In this document: in pieces, positions 1 through 7,249 of the stretch
How positions within the stretch are numbered: the first letter of the stretch is position 1
Layout: each line of letters starts with the position of its first letter
Assembly: GCA_029260955.1 (NCBI GenBank)
Contig: JAJDCF010000047.1
Span: 1-10,392 of the forward strand
Direction of reading: 5' to 3'
Source: Patescibacteria group bacterium
Lineage (GTDB): Bacteria; Patescibacteriota; Gracilibacteria; UM-FILTER-43-11
DNA: 10,392 nucleotides
The notes under the pieces: model-generated
Told to the model about the DNA's origin: nothing
Database searches by the model: none
What the model saw: only the letters and a program-made list of their open reading frames with translations
Made by a program: the position numbers and the translations under genes

Positions 1-1
1 G

Positions 2-616
2 GTTGCTCTTATGACAGAGCAAACTGACTACGCTCAGGCGTATCGAGAAGTGGTTAACAGGTATATGGGGGCAGCTGATAAGGAGCTTGTCCTTGATGAA
101 GCTTTTGCGGTTGATAGTTCTGATTTTAGAACCTTGCTTACCAAAGTCCAGGAGTCTGGTGCTGATGTTCTCATCTTCGTTGGACAATCGCCTGTTACGG
201 CCGGTTTTGGTGTGAAGCAGGCTAAGGAGTTAGGCTTAGATATCCAGATTTACGGTACAGATGCCATGCCTGGAACTGATTTCTTTGATGTTGCCAAGGA
301 TGCCTCAGAGGGCGTGAAGGCAGCCTATGTAGCAGAGGATCCAAATCGAGTTGGTTATGCTGAGATTAGGGCTAAGTTGCCTGAGCCTCAGTCTGCGGAT
401 GTATTCCGACTATTCGGTTATGACGCTGCTGAGATTGTTGCCATGGCAGTTGCAGAAGCAGGTTATGATGGAACAGCTATTAAGGATTATTTTTATGCAA
501 TGCCAACCTTTACTGGCGTAGCTGGCGATGTTACATTTGATGAAAATGGTGATAATCCTGCGCCTGCTGCTGTAAAAGTGGTAAAAGATGGTGAGTTTGT
601 ACTTGTTAGTGAATAA
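2..616 (+). CDS. livK: Branched-chain amino acid ABC transporter substrate-binding protein, C-terminal part (5' truncated)
   Basis: This is the C-terminal 204 residues of a type I periplasmic binding protein of the LIV/HAAT family, which captures an amino acid outside the membrane and hands it to the permease. The frame is already open at the left edge (VALMTEQTDY), so the ATG at position 11 is an internal Met and not the start. The visible part has the usual alternation of strands and helices: TLLTKVQESGADVLIFVG, then a stretch ending in IYGTDAMPG, then FRLFGYDAAEIVAMAVAEAG, and a C-terminal FTGVAGDVTFDENGD, the typical end of these proteins. Family members are about 370-400 residues, so roughly half is missing, including any signal or lipoprotein peptide. 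The stop lies 5 nt before livH. The ligand could also be an amide or urea, since the distinguishing pocket residues are not all visible. Confidence 0.88.
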   Translation, partial: VALMTEQTDYAQAYREVVNRYMGAADKELVLDEAFAVDSSDFRTLLTKVQESGADVLIFVGQSPVTAGFGVKQAKELGLDIQIYGTDAMPGTDFFDVAKDASEGVKAAYVAEDPNRVGYAEIRAKLPEPQSADVFRLFGYDAAEIVAMAVAEAGYDGTAIKDYFYAMPTFTGVAGDVTFDENGDNPAPAAVKVVKDGEFVLVSE

Positions 617-621
617 TATTC

Positions 622-1491
622 ATGCAGATTTTAGTTAATGGAATCATTGTTGGGGGCATTTACGCCCTGATGGCCGTTGGCTTTAATCTCATTTTCTCAT
701 CCGTTCGATTCTTTCACCTTTTATACGGAATAATCGCAGTACTGGGTATCTATCTCACGCGATTCTTCCTACTTACCTTTGAACTAAACTTCTTTGTAAG
801 CATGCTCATTGGGGCCGGTATTTCCGGCCTTTTGGGTATGGCTGCTTGGCAATGGCTTTATAAACCGCTAATGGATCGTAAGGCATCCAGTTTGGTCATG
901 ATGGTGGTGTCTTTTGGAGCGCTCATCATCGTTCAAAATTTGATTGCGATGATTTGGAAGAATAATACTTATTCCATTTCTATCAGTGACACGATTAAAG
1001 AGGGATATCACTTTTTGGGCATTACTATCACCTTTAATCAGTTGGTTATTTTGTTTACGTCTCTGATTTTGGTCATTTTGCTGGAACTCTTTTTGAACCG
1101 AACTAAATATGGCATGGCGATTCGGGCCATTGGGGACAATGCGGAACTCACAACTATTCTAGGGCTCAAAACCAATCAGATTATTCTGATGGTTTTCTTC
1201 ATTGGCACCTTCATTAGCTCTATTGCGGGAACTATGGTGGCGCTCGAAATTGGAGTCAGACCAACTTACGGACTCTTTTTGGTGCTGAAGGCCATCATCG
1301 CTTCCATCATCGGAGGTATTGGTAGTATGCGAGGAGCAATGCTTGGTGGTTTGCTACTAGGAGTGGTCGAAAATATTGGCATCTACTATTTGGGTGGCGG
1401 TTGGCAAGAGGTAACAGCCTTTCTGCTACTTACAGTTTTCTTACTATTTTTGCCTCAGGGCATGTTTAATAAAGTTCAGGTTTCAAACTAA
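622..1491 (+). CDS. livH: LIV-family ABC transporter permease LivH
   Basis: This is an inner-membrane permease subunit of the LIV/HAAT importer and pairs with LivM to form the translocation channel. At 289 aa it has normal LivH length. The protein is hydrophobic throughout, with about eight membrane segments (roughly 5-27, 32-52, 57-79, 89-111, 137-158, 187-208, 215-235 and 240-277). Family motifs are seen: a start of the type LVNGIIVGGIYALMAVGFNL, the cytoplasmic ATPase-coupling loop IRAIGDNAELTTILGL (167-182), GGIGSMRGAMLGGLLLG (231-247) and the terminal LPQGMF. The ATG at 622 gives this canonical N-terminus directly, 5 nt after the binding-protein stop. No good Shine-Dalgarno sequence precedes it, so translation is probably coupled to the upstream gene. 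It ends in TAA immediately before livM. Confidence 0.93.
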   Translation: MQILVNGIIVGGIYALMAVGFNLIFSSVRFFHLLYGIIAVLGIYLTRFFLLTFELNFFVSMLIGAGISGLLGMAAWQWLYKPLMDRKASSLVMMVVSFGALIIVQNLIAMIWKNNTYSISISDTIKEGYHFLGITITFNQLVILFTSLILVILLELFLNRTKYGMAIRAIGDNAELTTILGLKTNQIILMVFFIGTFISSIAGTMVALEIGVRPTYGLFLVLKAIIASIIGGIGSMRGAMLGGLLLGVVENIGIYYLGGGWQEVTAFLLLTVFLLFLPQGMFNKVQVSN

Positions 1492-2358
1492 ATGGATTAC
1501 TTTTTACATCTCGCCATCGTTGTTACGATCTTTTCCATCCTTGCGATGAGTCTTAACTATGTGGCGGGTTTCACAGGTATTCTTTCGCTCAGCCACGCAA
1601 CATTTTATGGCATTGGGGCTTATGCAACGGCGATTTTGACCACGCAATATGGTTTTTCTTTTGTGCCATCGGTGGTGATTGGCATGGTTTTGACGGCGAT
1701 CATCGCTTATGCTGCCTCTTTCCCGATTCTGAAGCTTAAAGAAGATTCCCTGGTGCTCGTTTCGTTTGGCTTTTCGATCATTATGTTCAACGTAATGCTT
1801 AATTGGACGAGTCTGACCAAGGGGCCACTTGGTATCAAGGGAATCATGGCGCCTGAGATTTTAGGAGTGAACTTTTTTAGTAAGCCCTATTTTTTTGCAC
1901 TGGTTTTAGCAGTGGCGATCATTACTTACTTCTTCTTCAAGCGCATAACCAGTTCGCCTTATGGGATCATTATGAAAGGTATTCGTGAAAACCAGACGGT
2001 GGCGGCGGTGAATGGACATAATGTTCTTCGTTATCAGCGAAGTGTGTTTGTAGTTGGCGCTGTTTTTGCCGCGATTGCTGGTAGTTTTACGGCTACTTTT
2101 CTGGCTTTCATTGAGCCTAAGCTTTTTGAGCTCATGCCTTCGATGTTGATTTTGATCATGATTATTTTGGGAGGCATGGCAAGTCTGAAAGGTTCTGTTT
2201 TGGGGGCTTTTATTTTGATTCTGGTACCTGAAGCTCTTCGTTTTCTTGGGCTTCCACCTTCCATATTGGCCGAGGTTCAGCAAATGATTTATGGATTGGT
2301 TTTGATTTTAGTTATGTACTTACGCCCTCAAGGTTTGATGGGGGAATATAAGATATAA
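1492..2358 (+). CDS. livM: LIV-family ABC transporter permease LivM
   Basis: This is the second membrane permease of the LIV importer. Its 288 aa make it compact; the E. coli LivM is over 400 aa because of an N-terminal extension, but short forms are common. Motifs typical of LivM are present: GFTGILSLSHATFYGIGAYA (26-45), GPLGI (111-115), the coupling loop IRENQTVAAVNGHN (164-177), the glycine-rich ILGGMASLKGSVLGA (225-239) and the terminal LRPQGLMG (277-284). The ATG follows the livH TAA with no intervening base, so the pair is almost certainly translationally coupled. Only a weak CAGG lies upstream as a ribosome site. Substrate type within the HAAT family (branched amino acids, amides or urea) is not decided by the permease sequence. 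Confidence 0.93.
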   Translation: MDYFLHLAIVVTIFSILAMSLNYVAGFTGILSLSHATFYGIGAYATAILTTQYGFSFVPSVVIGMVLTAIIAYAASFPILKLKEDSLVLVSFGFSIIMFNVMLNWTSLTKGPLGIKGIMAPEILGVNFFSKPYFFALVLAVAIITYFFFKRITSSPYGIIMKGIRENQTVAAVNGHNVLRYQRSVFVVGAVFAAIAGSFTATFLAFIEPKLFELMPSMLILIMIILGGMASLKGSVLGAFILILVPEALRFLGLPPSILAEVQQMIYGLVLILVMYLRPQGLMGEYKI

Positions 2359-2360
2359 AA

Positions 2361-3110
2361 ATGCTACAAGTTAGAGATTTAAATCTTCGGATCGGTGGCC
2401 TTAGGATTCTCAGTGATCTTTCCTTTGATATAAAGGATGGATCGATCACGGGACTCATTGGGCCTAATGGAGCAGGAAAATCTAGCTTTTATAATGCGCT
2501 TTTTAATCTTTTCCCCGCCAATAGCGGGTCCATTAAGTTTGATGGCATCGAACTCGTGGGCAAAACCTCGGATCAGATCAATCATTTGGGCATTGCTCGT
2601 ACTTTTCAAGACAGCAAGCTGCTTCCTCAGATCACGGTGCTTGATAATTTGTTACTCGGGAGTAAATATTTGAACCCGGTGAACTTGCGTCGAGTGTTTT
2701 TTGGTCACAAGACTCTAAAAGAGGAGTTCAAGAATGAAAAAAAGAAGGCCATGGAGCTTTTAAGAAAGGTGGGCCTTGAAAATAAGGCTCATTCTTTGGC
2801 AAAGAATTTATCGTTTGGCCAAAGTAAACTGATTGAAATCCTAAAAATCTTTATGTACGAGAGCAAGCTGGTCTTACTTGATGAGCCATTCTCTGGTCTT
2901 TTCCCCGAAATGGTTAAGGTGATCACTGCTTTGATACGTGAGCTTGTCGCCAGCGGCAGGACGATTATGTTTGTTGAACATGATATGAGGCTGATTGCGG
3001 AAATCTGTGATCATGTGATTGTTTTGGATGCCGGAAGCAAGATTGCAGAAGGTACGTTTGAACATGTTAAATCTAAACCAGAGGTCGTTGAGGCCTACTT
3101 AGGTAATTAA
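2361..3110 (+). CDS. livG: LIV-family ABC transporter ATP-binding protein LivG
   Basis: This is a cytoplasmic ATPase of the LIV importer, which works as a heterodimer with LivF beneath the permeases. Its 249 aa are close to the usual 250-260. The ABC motifs are complete: Walker A GPNGAGKSS (34-42), the Q-loop in TFQDSKLL (Q83), signature LSFGQ (150-154), Walker B LVLLDEP (170-176) and the switch histidine in VEHDM (H207). LivG members usually read LSYGQQ(R/K)RLEI; here it is LSFGQSKLIEI, a mild deviation. The helical insertion after the Q-loop (about 100-145), typical of LivG and absent from LivF, supports the assignment. The gene starts 2 nt after livM. The nearest purine-rich stretch (GGGGGA near 2339-2344) is rather far from the ATG, so coupled translation is likely. 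Confidence 0.93.
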   Translation: MLQVRDLNLRIGGLRILSDLSFDIKDGSITGLIGPNGAGKSSFYNALFNLFPANSGSIKFDGIELVGKTSDQINHLGIARTFQDSKLLPQITVLDNLLLGSKYLNPVNLRRVFFGHKTLKEEFKNEKKKAMELLRKVGLENKAHSLAKNLSFGQSKLIEILKIFMYESKLVLLDEPFSGLFPEMVKVITALIRELVASGRTIMFVEHDMRLIAEICDHVIVLDAGSKIAEGTFEHVKSKPEVVEAYLGN

Positions 3111-3117
3111 ATTTTTG

Positions 3118-3840
3118 ATGACTGAGAAAATCTTACAAGTTAGGAACCTAGATGTTCACTTTGGACCAACCAAAGTGCTGCATGATGTTGATTTTGAAGT
3201 CCGAAAGGGTGAGATTTTGATTTTGATGGGGCCGAATGGTGCTGGAAAGACGGTTTTGCTCAAAACAGTATTCGGTCTTTTTGAAAAATCAGTTGGTGAA
3301 GTTGAATTTGATGGTAAAGTCATTCGTCCTACCCCAGATAAAATGGTGGAAGCTGGGATGAGCTTTGTTGGACAAGGCAAAAGAACCTTTCCCTCCATGA
3401 CCATCGAGGACAATTTGAAGATGGGGGCCTTTCTTTGGACGGATAAAAAGATGATCGATAAGCGAATTGATGAACTTGTTCACTTTTTTCCGGTCTTAAA
3501 AAAGAAGTTCAAAATGCTGGCCTTTAATATGAGTGGGGGAGAGCAGCAAATCCTTTCATTGGCTCGCGCATTGATGATGAATCCTAAGTTACTCGTTCTT
3601 GATGAGCCATCTATTGGCCTTGCTCCCAAAATTGTCCAGGATGTCTTTGAGAAAATTGCTGAGGTGAATAAGTCCTTTGGTACCAGTATCGTTATTGTGG
3701 AGCACAATCTGAAGAGTCTATTGCACATTGCACACCGCGGTTACATTTTGGTAAAAGGTAAAATCGCCATGGAGGGGCCTGTGGAAGAACTGTCTGATTC
3801 GAAGACGCTTGAGAAAGTCTTTTTTGGAGAGCTTGCCTAG
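3118..3840 (+). CDS. livF: LIV-family ABC transporter ATP-binding protein LivF
   Basis: This is the second ATPase of the LIV importer. From the ATG at 3118 it is 240 aa, normal for LivF. The motifs are Walker A GPNGAGKTV (38-46), Q-loop FVGQGKRTFP (Q86), signature MSGGEQQ (138-144), Walker B LLVLDEP (158-164) and the H-switch in IVEHN (H196). LivF usually reads (Y)VPQGRxxFP and LSGGEQQMLAIxRAL; the match here is MSGGEQQILSLARAL. A TTG at 3115 would add one residue, but the ATG is the ordinary choice and fits MTEKILQVRNLDV. The ATG lies 7 nt after livG. The stop is TAG, followed by only 19 nt before the tRNA. No hairpin with a T-run is seen after the operon, so reading through into the tRNA region is possible. 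Confidence 0.93.
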   Translation: MTEKILQVRNLDVHFGPTKVLHDVDFEVRKGEILILMGPNGAGKTVLLKTVFGLFEKSVGEVEFDGKVIRPTPDKMVEAGMSFVGQGKRTFPSMTIEDNLKMGAFLWTDKKMIDKRIDELVHFFPVLKKKFKMLAFNMSGGEQQILSLARALMMNPKLLVLDEPSIGLAPKIVQDVFEKIAEVNKSFGTSIVIVEHNLKSLLHIAHRGYILVKGKIAMEGPVEELSDSKTLEKVFFGELA

Positions 3841-3842
3841 GG

Positions 3843-3848
3843 TATGAT
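3843..3848 (+). promoter_or_regulatory. Possible -10 box for the tRNA-Arg gene
   Basis: TATGAT matches the TATAAT consensus at five of six bases and ends 11 nt before the first base of the tRNA. A transcript starting about 7 nt after it would need only a short 5' leader, which is typical of tRNA genes. No convincing TTGACA lies at the expected distance upstream; that stretch is a T-run inside livF (about 3819-3825). This is suggestive only. If real, it would be the closest promoter to the four-gene array as well. Confidence 0.3.
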
Positions 3849-3859
3849 GTCTTTGGTCT

Positions 3860-3934
3860 GACCCCGTAGTTCAATGGATAGAACAAGGGACTCCTAAGCC
3901 TTAGATACAGGTTCGATTCCTGTCGGGGTCACCA
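3860..3934 (+). tRNA. tRNA-Arg, anticodon CCU
   Basis: The 75-nt cloverleaf includes an encoded CCA end. The acceptor stem is GACCCCG with CGGGGTC, a perfect 7 bp. The D arm is GTTC/GAAC around AATGGATA. The anticodon arm is AGGGA-CTCCTAA-GCCTT, with anticodon CCT at the loop centre, reading AGG as arginine. The variable loop is AGAT, and the T arm is ACAGG-TTCGATT-CCTGT. The last anticodon-stem pair (31/39) is an A.G mismatch and pair 28/42 is G.U, a weaker stem than usual. All other stems are intact, so I regard it as functional. It lies between livF and a cysteine-rich gene, both on the same strand. Confidence 0.95.
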
Positions 3935-3947
3935 CTCATAATTGCCG

Positions 3948-5612
3948 ATGAAAAATTCTAAACAATGTTCAGCAGAGTATGAAGGTGCCCCTGATGATAA
4001 GCGAATTTTGGATATGTTCAAAATGCCAGATCCTACTATGTGTTTTGACTGTCGCAACCAGAGGCGGTTAGCTTTTTATAATCGACGCAAGCTTTATAAG
4101 CGAAAGTGTGATCTTACTGGTGAGGATATCATTTCGGTCATGTCGCCAGATAAGCCTTTTAAAATCTATAATGTTCGTGATTGGTTTTCGGACAAATGGG
4201 ATCCACTAGAATACGGAAGAGAATTTGATTTCAACCGTCCTTTTTTCGAACAGTTTCGAGAACTGATGGAAGATGTTCCGCAGATTGCCTTAGCTTTGCT
4301 TGGAGACAATATAAATAGCGATTATACGAATGATAACTACAAACTAAAGAATTGCTATCTTATATTCGATGGTGAAGAGGCGCAAGATTGCTACTACGGT
4401 GAAACTTTTATGGTGCTCAAGAACTGTATGGATTTCTTGTTATTCGTTCAGTCTGAATTATCTTACGAGGTGATGGGTGCTGGAAATTGCTATAATCTAA
4501 AGTTTTCCAGGTATTGTAATACCTGTTCAGATTCCTGGTTTTTGATGGACTGCAAAGGCTGTAAAAATTGCTTTGGTTGCGTCAATTTGTATCAGAAGGA
4601 ATACCATATTTTTAATGAGCCTCACACCAAAGAGGAATATGAGAAGTTTATGGCTGAATTTGATTCTGGCAACTATGAAGCTGTGCAAAAGATGAAGAAA
4701 AAGGTGGAAGAGTTTTATAAAACTCAGCCGACGCGAGCCACTCGCTCCACGACTAATAATATCAATGTTGTTGGGGATACCATTATTAATTCAAAGGACT
4801 GTTACTATTGTTTTGAGAGTTTGAATCTACAGGATTGTCGTTATTGTACGAATGTAATTGCGGGGGCTAAGGATTGTATGGATGTACACGCATGGGGGGA
4901 CAGAATGGAACGTTGTTATAATTCCTGCCTGGTTGGTGCCGGATCAATGAATGTTTTTATGAGTGCCTATTGTGCGCTGGGTGTGACTGATCTTTATTAT
5001 TCTTACTGGTGCACTCGGAATGCAAAGAATTTGTTTGGATGTATTGGCCTTCGGCAAAAAGAGTATTGTATTTTGAATAAGCAATATACAAAAGGAGAAT
5101 ATGAAGCATTGATGCCCAAGATTATTGAGCATATGAAGAGTACGGGAGAGTGGGGCGAATTTTTCCCGCCCGAGATTTCACCTTTTGGCTATAATGAGAC
5201 GATCGCTCAAGATATTTTTCCATTGGATAAGGAAGGGGTTTTGAGTAATGGGTGGCAGTGGTGTGATTTTGAGCCTGAGATTCAGGCTGAGAAAACAATT
5301 TCTGCAGATAAGCTGCCTAATGACATTAAAGATGTTCCAGATGATATCTTAAACTGGGCTATTATTTGTGAAAAGTCAGGAAAACCTTTCAAGCTAATTC
5401 CCCAGGAGCTAAATTTTTATCGTGATCATAAGCTTCCAGTTCCTCGTCGTCATCCGGACCAACGTCATTGGGATAGGATGAGTCTTAGGAATCCATATAA
5501 ACTCTGGGATCGCCAATGTGACAAGTGTAAAGCTGAGGTAAAAAGTTCTTGTTCTCCAGAAAGACCAGAAATTATATATTGCGAGCAGTGCTATTTAAAG
5601 GAGGTTTATTGA
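3948..5612 (+). CDS. Cys-rich zinc-ribbon/solenoid protein of unknown function, paralogue 1
   Basis: The 554-aa protein has unknown function, with no signal peptide or membrane segment, so it is probably cytoplasmic. Layout: ribbon A (residues 4-36, ending CFDCRNQRR), ribbon B (54-78, with only the first Cys left in CDLTG), a conserved SDKWDPLEYG, the Cys-lattice half S1 (135-214), a helical HTKEEYEKF linker, a second Cys-rich half S2 closing with LFGCIGLRQKEYCILNK, and C-terminal modules A' (from C474, CEKSGKPFKLIPQEL) and B' (C524, C527, C545, C548). The ATG at 3948 aligns without gaps to paralogues 2 and 3; a TTG at 3942 would add two residues. Cys4 of the other copies is Ser here, so ribbon A has three cysteines. 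No Shine-Dalgarno sequence is visible, and the start is 13 nt after the tRNA. Its TGA overlaps the next ATG by one base. Confidence 0.9.
   Translation: MKNSKQCSAEYEGAPDDKRILDMFKMPDPTMCFDCRNQRRLAFYNRRKLYKRKCDLTGEDIISVMSPDKPFKIYNVRDWFSDKWDPLEYGREFDFNRPFFEQFRELMEDVPQIALALLGDNINSDYTNDNYKLKNCYLIFDGEEAQDCYYGETFMVLKNCMDFLLFVQSELSYEVMGAGNCYNLKFSRYCNTCSDSWFLMDCKGCKNCFGCVNLYQKEYHIFNEPHTKEEYEKFMAEFDSGNYEAVQKMKKKVEEFYKTQPTRATRSTTNNINVVGDTIINSKDCYYCFESLNLQDCRYCTNVIAGAKDCMDVHAWGDRMERCYNSCLVGAGSMNVFMSAYCALGVTDLYYSYWCTRNAKNLFGCIGLRQKEYCILNKQYTKGEYEALMPKIIEHMKSTGEWGEFFPPEISPFGYNETIAQDIFPLDKEGVLSNGWQWCDFEPEIQAEKTISADKLPNDIKDVPDDILNWAIICEKSGKPFKLIPQELNFYRDHKLPVPRRHPDQRHWDRMSLRNPYKLWDRQCDKCKAEVKSSCSPERPEIIYCEQCYLKEVY
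5597..5604 (+). promoter_or_regulatory. Shine-Dalgarno site of paralogue 2 inside the end of paralogue 1
   Basis: AAAGGAGG lies 7 nt before the ATG at 5612 and is close to a perfect match to the 16S rRNA tail. It is also codons 550-552 of paralogue 1 (Leu-Lys-Glu in the terminal LKEVY). It decides the start of paralogue 2: the in-frame ATG at 5549 has no such site. Confidence 0.85.
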
Positions 5613-7249
5613 TGCCAAATTGTAAACAGTGTCATAGTGGTTTTGAGATTACCGATTCCGATCGGCAGTTTTATGAGAAACTAGATGTCCCCGATCCCAC
5701 GATGTGTCCGGATTGTCGTATGCAACGCAGGCTTACTTTCAGAAACTTTTTCAATCTTTATCACCGTAAATGTGATCTGACGGGTAAGCGGATTCTTTCT
5801 ATGTACGACCAGGGCACTACGTTTCCGGTTTTTGATTTGCATGAGTGGTGGACAGATAAATGGGATCCTCTCGATTATGGTTTAGAGGTGGATTTTTCTA
5901 AATCTGTCTTTGATCAGCTTAAAACTCTTCACGATACAGTGCCACGTATGGGGATTATGAATCAACAATGTGAGAACACTGATTACTGTAATCTGTCTCT
6001 TAATAGTCGTAATTCTTATTTGGTCTTTGGGAATGTAGAGAACGAAGACTGCTGCTATGGACATGTTGTTTGGAGGTCAAAGAATTGTTTTGACTGTTTA
6101 TACGTTGAACAGTCCGATTTTTGTTACGAATGTGTGGATTGTTTTCGCTGTAACAATCTTTCTTTTTCTCAAAATTGCGAAAACTGCTCTGATTCCAAAT
6201 TTCTGGTCGATTGTGTGAGTTGCCGAGATTGCTTTGGATGTGTAGGCCTCAAAAATAAGCAATATTACATCTTCAATGAGTCATATTCAAAGGAAGAATA
6301 TGAGCAAAAGATGAAGGAGCTTAATTGTGGTGACAGGGCGGTAGTCAATTCCGTAAAAAATCGGTTGGCTGAACTTGTTGATGGTCACAAGGTTAAGAGT
6401 TTCCATGGTTTTAATTGCGAAAATGTAACAGGGGATTACCTATACAACTGTAAAAATGTTTTTGATAGCTATGATGTTAAGAATAGTGAGGATGTCCGCT
6501 ATTGTACTACTGTAGGGAGTTTTAAAGATGCCTATGACTGCAATTACAGTCCTGGTACGGTCGAGTTGAGTTATAATTGTGTGGCGGTGATTGGTTTTCA
6601 ACTTCGCAATTGTCATACTTGTGTTTATGGCTCTAATTTGGATTACTCGGATCATTGCTTTAACTGCAAAGATTGCTTTGGTTGCGTTGGACTCAAAAGC
6701 AAGCAGTACTGTATTTTTAATAAGCAGTATTCAAAGGAGGAATACGAAAAGTTAGTTCCTAAGATCATTGAGTACATGAAATCGACTGGTGAGTGGGGTG
6801 AATTTTTTCCTGCAGACTTCAGTCCCTTTGCTTATAACGAGACTATGGCCAATGATTATTGTACTTTGAGTAAAGAAGAAGCTGTTCGCCTGGGTTGGCG
6901 ATGGAAAGATATGCAGATACAGAATAATAATAAGAAGTCTGAATACACTATTCCAAATAATATAAAGGATGTTGGCGATGACATATTGAAGCAGATTCTT
7001 GAATGCGAAAAATCCGGCAAACCCTACAAGATCATTCCTCAGGAACTTACTTTTTATCGTCAGCAAAATCTACCTATTCCACGCTTATGTCCTGATCAAC
7101 GTCATGCGGATCGTATGGCCCTGAGAAATCCTCGTCATTTATTGGATCGTAAGTGTGCCAAATGCAAAAAGAACATAAAAACCACCTATTCTCCCGATAG
7201 GCCTGAGGTAGTATACTGTGAGCAGTGTTATTTAAAAGAGGTCTATTAA
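5612..7249 (+). CDS. Cys-rich zinc-ribbon/solenoid protein of unknown function, paralogue 2
   Basis: The 545-aa protein contains about 41 cysteines, the most regular member of the array. Ribbon A is complete (C4, C7, C32, C35; ending CPDCRMQRR). Ribbon B has kept only C54 (CDLTGK). S1 (134-213) holds 14 Cys, 13 of them exactly on an every-third-residue lattice. After the SKEEYEQKMKEL linker, S2 ends in a near copy of the end of S1 (DCFGCVGLK). C-terminal A' begins at C465 (CEKSGKPYKIIPQEL) and, unlike the other copies, still has the third ligand, C493, in RLCPDQRH. B' has four Cys (C515, C518, C536, C539) before LKEVY. The start at 5612 is set by a strong Shine-Dalgarno sequence and by alignment with the paralogues; an upstream in-frame ATG (5549) would add 21 unrelated residues. 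A metal-binding or structural role is inferred only from the cysteines. Confidence 0.92.
   Translation: MPNCKQCHSGFEITDSDRQFYEKLDVPDPTMCPDCRMQRRLTFRNFFNLYHRKCDLTGKRILSMYDQGTTFPVFDLHEWWTDKWDPLDYGLEVDFSKSVFDQLKTLHDTVPRMGIMNQQCENTDYCNLSLNSRNSYLVFGNVENEDCCYGHVVWRSKNCFDCLYVEQSDFCYECVDCFRCNNLSFSQNCENCSDSKFLVDCVSCRDCFGCVGLKNKQYYIFNESYSKEEYEQKMKELNCGDRAVVNSVKNRLAELVDGHKVKSFHGFNCENVTGDYLYNCKNVFDSYDVKNSEDVRYCTTVGSFKDAYDCNYSPGTVELSYNCVAVIGFQLRNCHTCVYGSNLDYSDHCFNCKDCFGCVGLKSKQYCIFNKQYSKEEYEKLVPKIIEYMKSTGEWGEFFPADFSPFAYNETMANDYCTLSKEEAVRLGWRWKDMQIQNNNKKSEYTIPNNIKDVGDDILKQILECEKSGKPYKIIPQELTFYRQQNLPIPRLCPDQRHADRMALRNPRHLLDRKCAKCKKNIKTTYSPDRPEVVYCEQCYLKEVY
6227..6304 (+). repeat. Internal repeat of paralogue 2, copy 1 (end of half S1)
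   Basis: These 26 codons begin with DCFGCVGL and end with SKEEYE. They match copy 2 at 6671-6748 in 59 of 78 bases and 22 of 26 residues, without a gap. The same pair of segments is recognisable in the other paralogues, marking the ends of the two Cys-rich halves. Confidence 0.8.
6671..6748 (+). repeat. Internal repeat of paralogue 2, copy 2 (end of half S2)
   Basis: This is the partner of 6227-6304, 444 bases downstream in the same frame. Most differences are at third codon positions, so the protein repeat is under selection. It reads DCFGCVGLK, then KQYCIFNKQYSKEEYE, and leads into a helix. Confidence 0.8.

Noticed and set aside
1906..2283. Minus-strand open frames across livM and other genes as antisense genes
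   Set aside because: They lie opposite strongly conserved genes, have low-complexity translations without family motifs, and have no ribosome sites.
3841..3859. Rho-independent terminator between livF and the tRNA
   Set aside because: The 19-nt gap holds no stem followed by a T-run. The T-run near 3819-3825 is inside livF and has no GC-rich hairpin in front of it.
3942..3950. TTG at 3942 as start of paralogue 1
   Set aside because: The ATG at 3948 aligns residue for residue with paralogues 2 and 3. The TTG cannot be excluded but has no ribosome site either.
5549..5611. In-frame upstream ATG that would lengthen paralogue 2 by 21 residues
   Set aside because: It lies inside paralogue 1, has no ribosome site, and the extra residues have no counterpart in the other copies. 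The ATG at 5612 has a strong Shine-Dalgarno sequence and aligns gap-free with its paralogues.
5610..5612. UGA read as glycine (recoded CPR lineage) instead of stop
   Set aside because: The TGA directly follows the conserved terminal LKEVY, exactly where paralogues 2 and 3 have TAA, and reading through gives unrelated sequence.
4480..6700. CxxCxxCxxC runs as a ferredoxin-type iron-sulfur protein
   Set aside because: There is no CxxCxxCxxxCP pattern. The Cys belong to a long regular three-residue lattice in which many positions are replaced by Ser, Ala, Val or Leu, so a classical cluster-binding domain is unlikely, though some metal binding remains possible.
7225..7248. In-frame upstream ATG that would lengthen paralogue 3 by eight residues
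   Set aside because: The added residues are the end of paralogue 2 read in another frame. The overlapping stop-start and ribosome site point to 7249.
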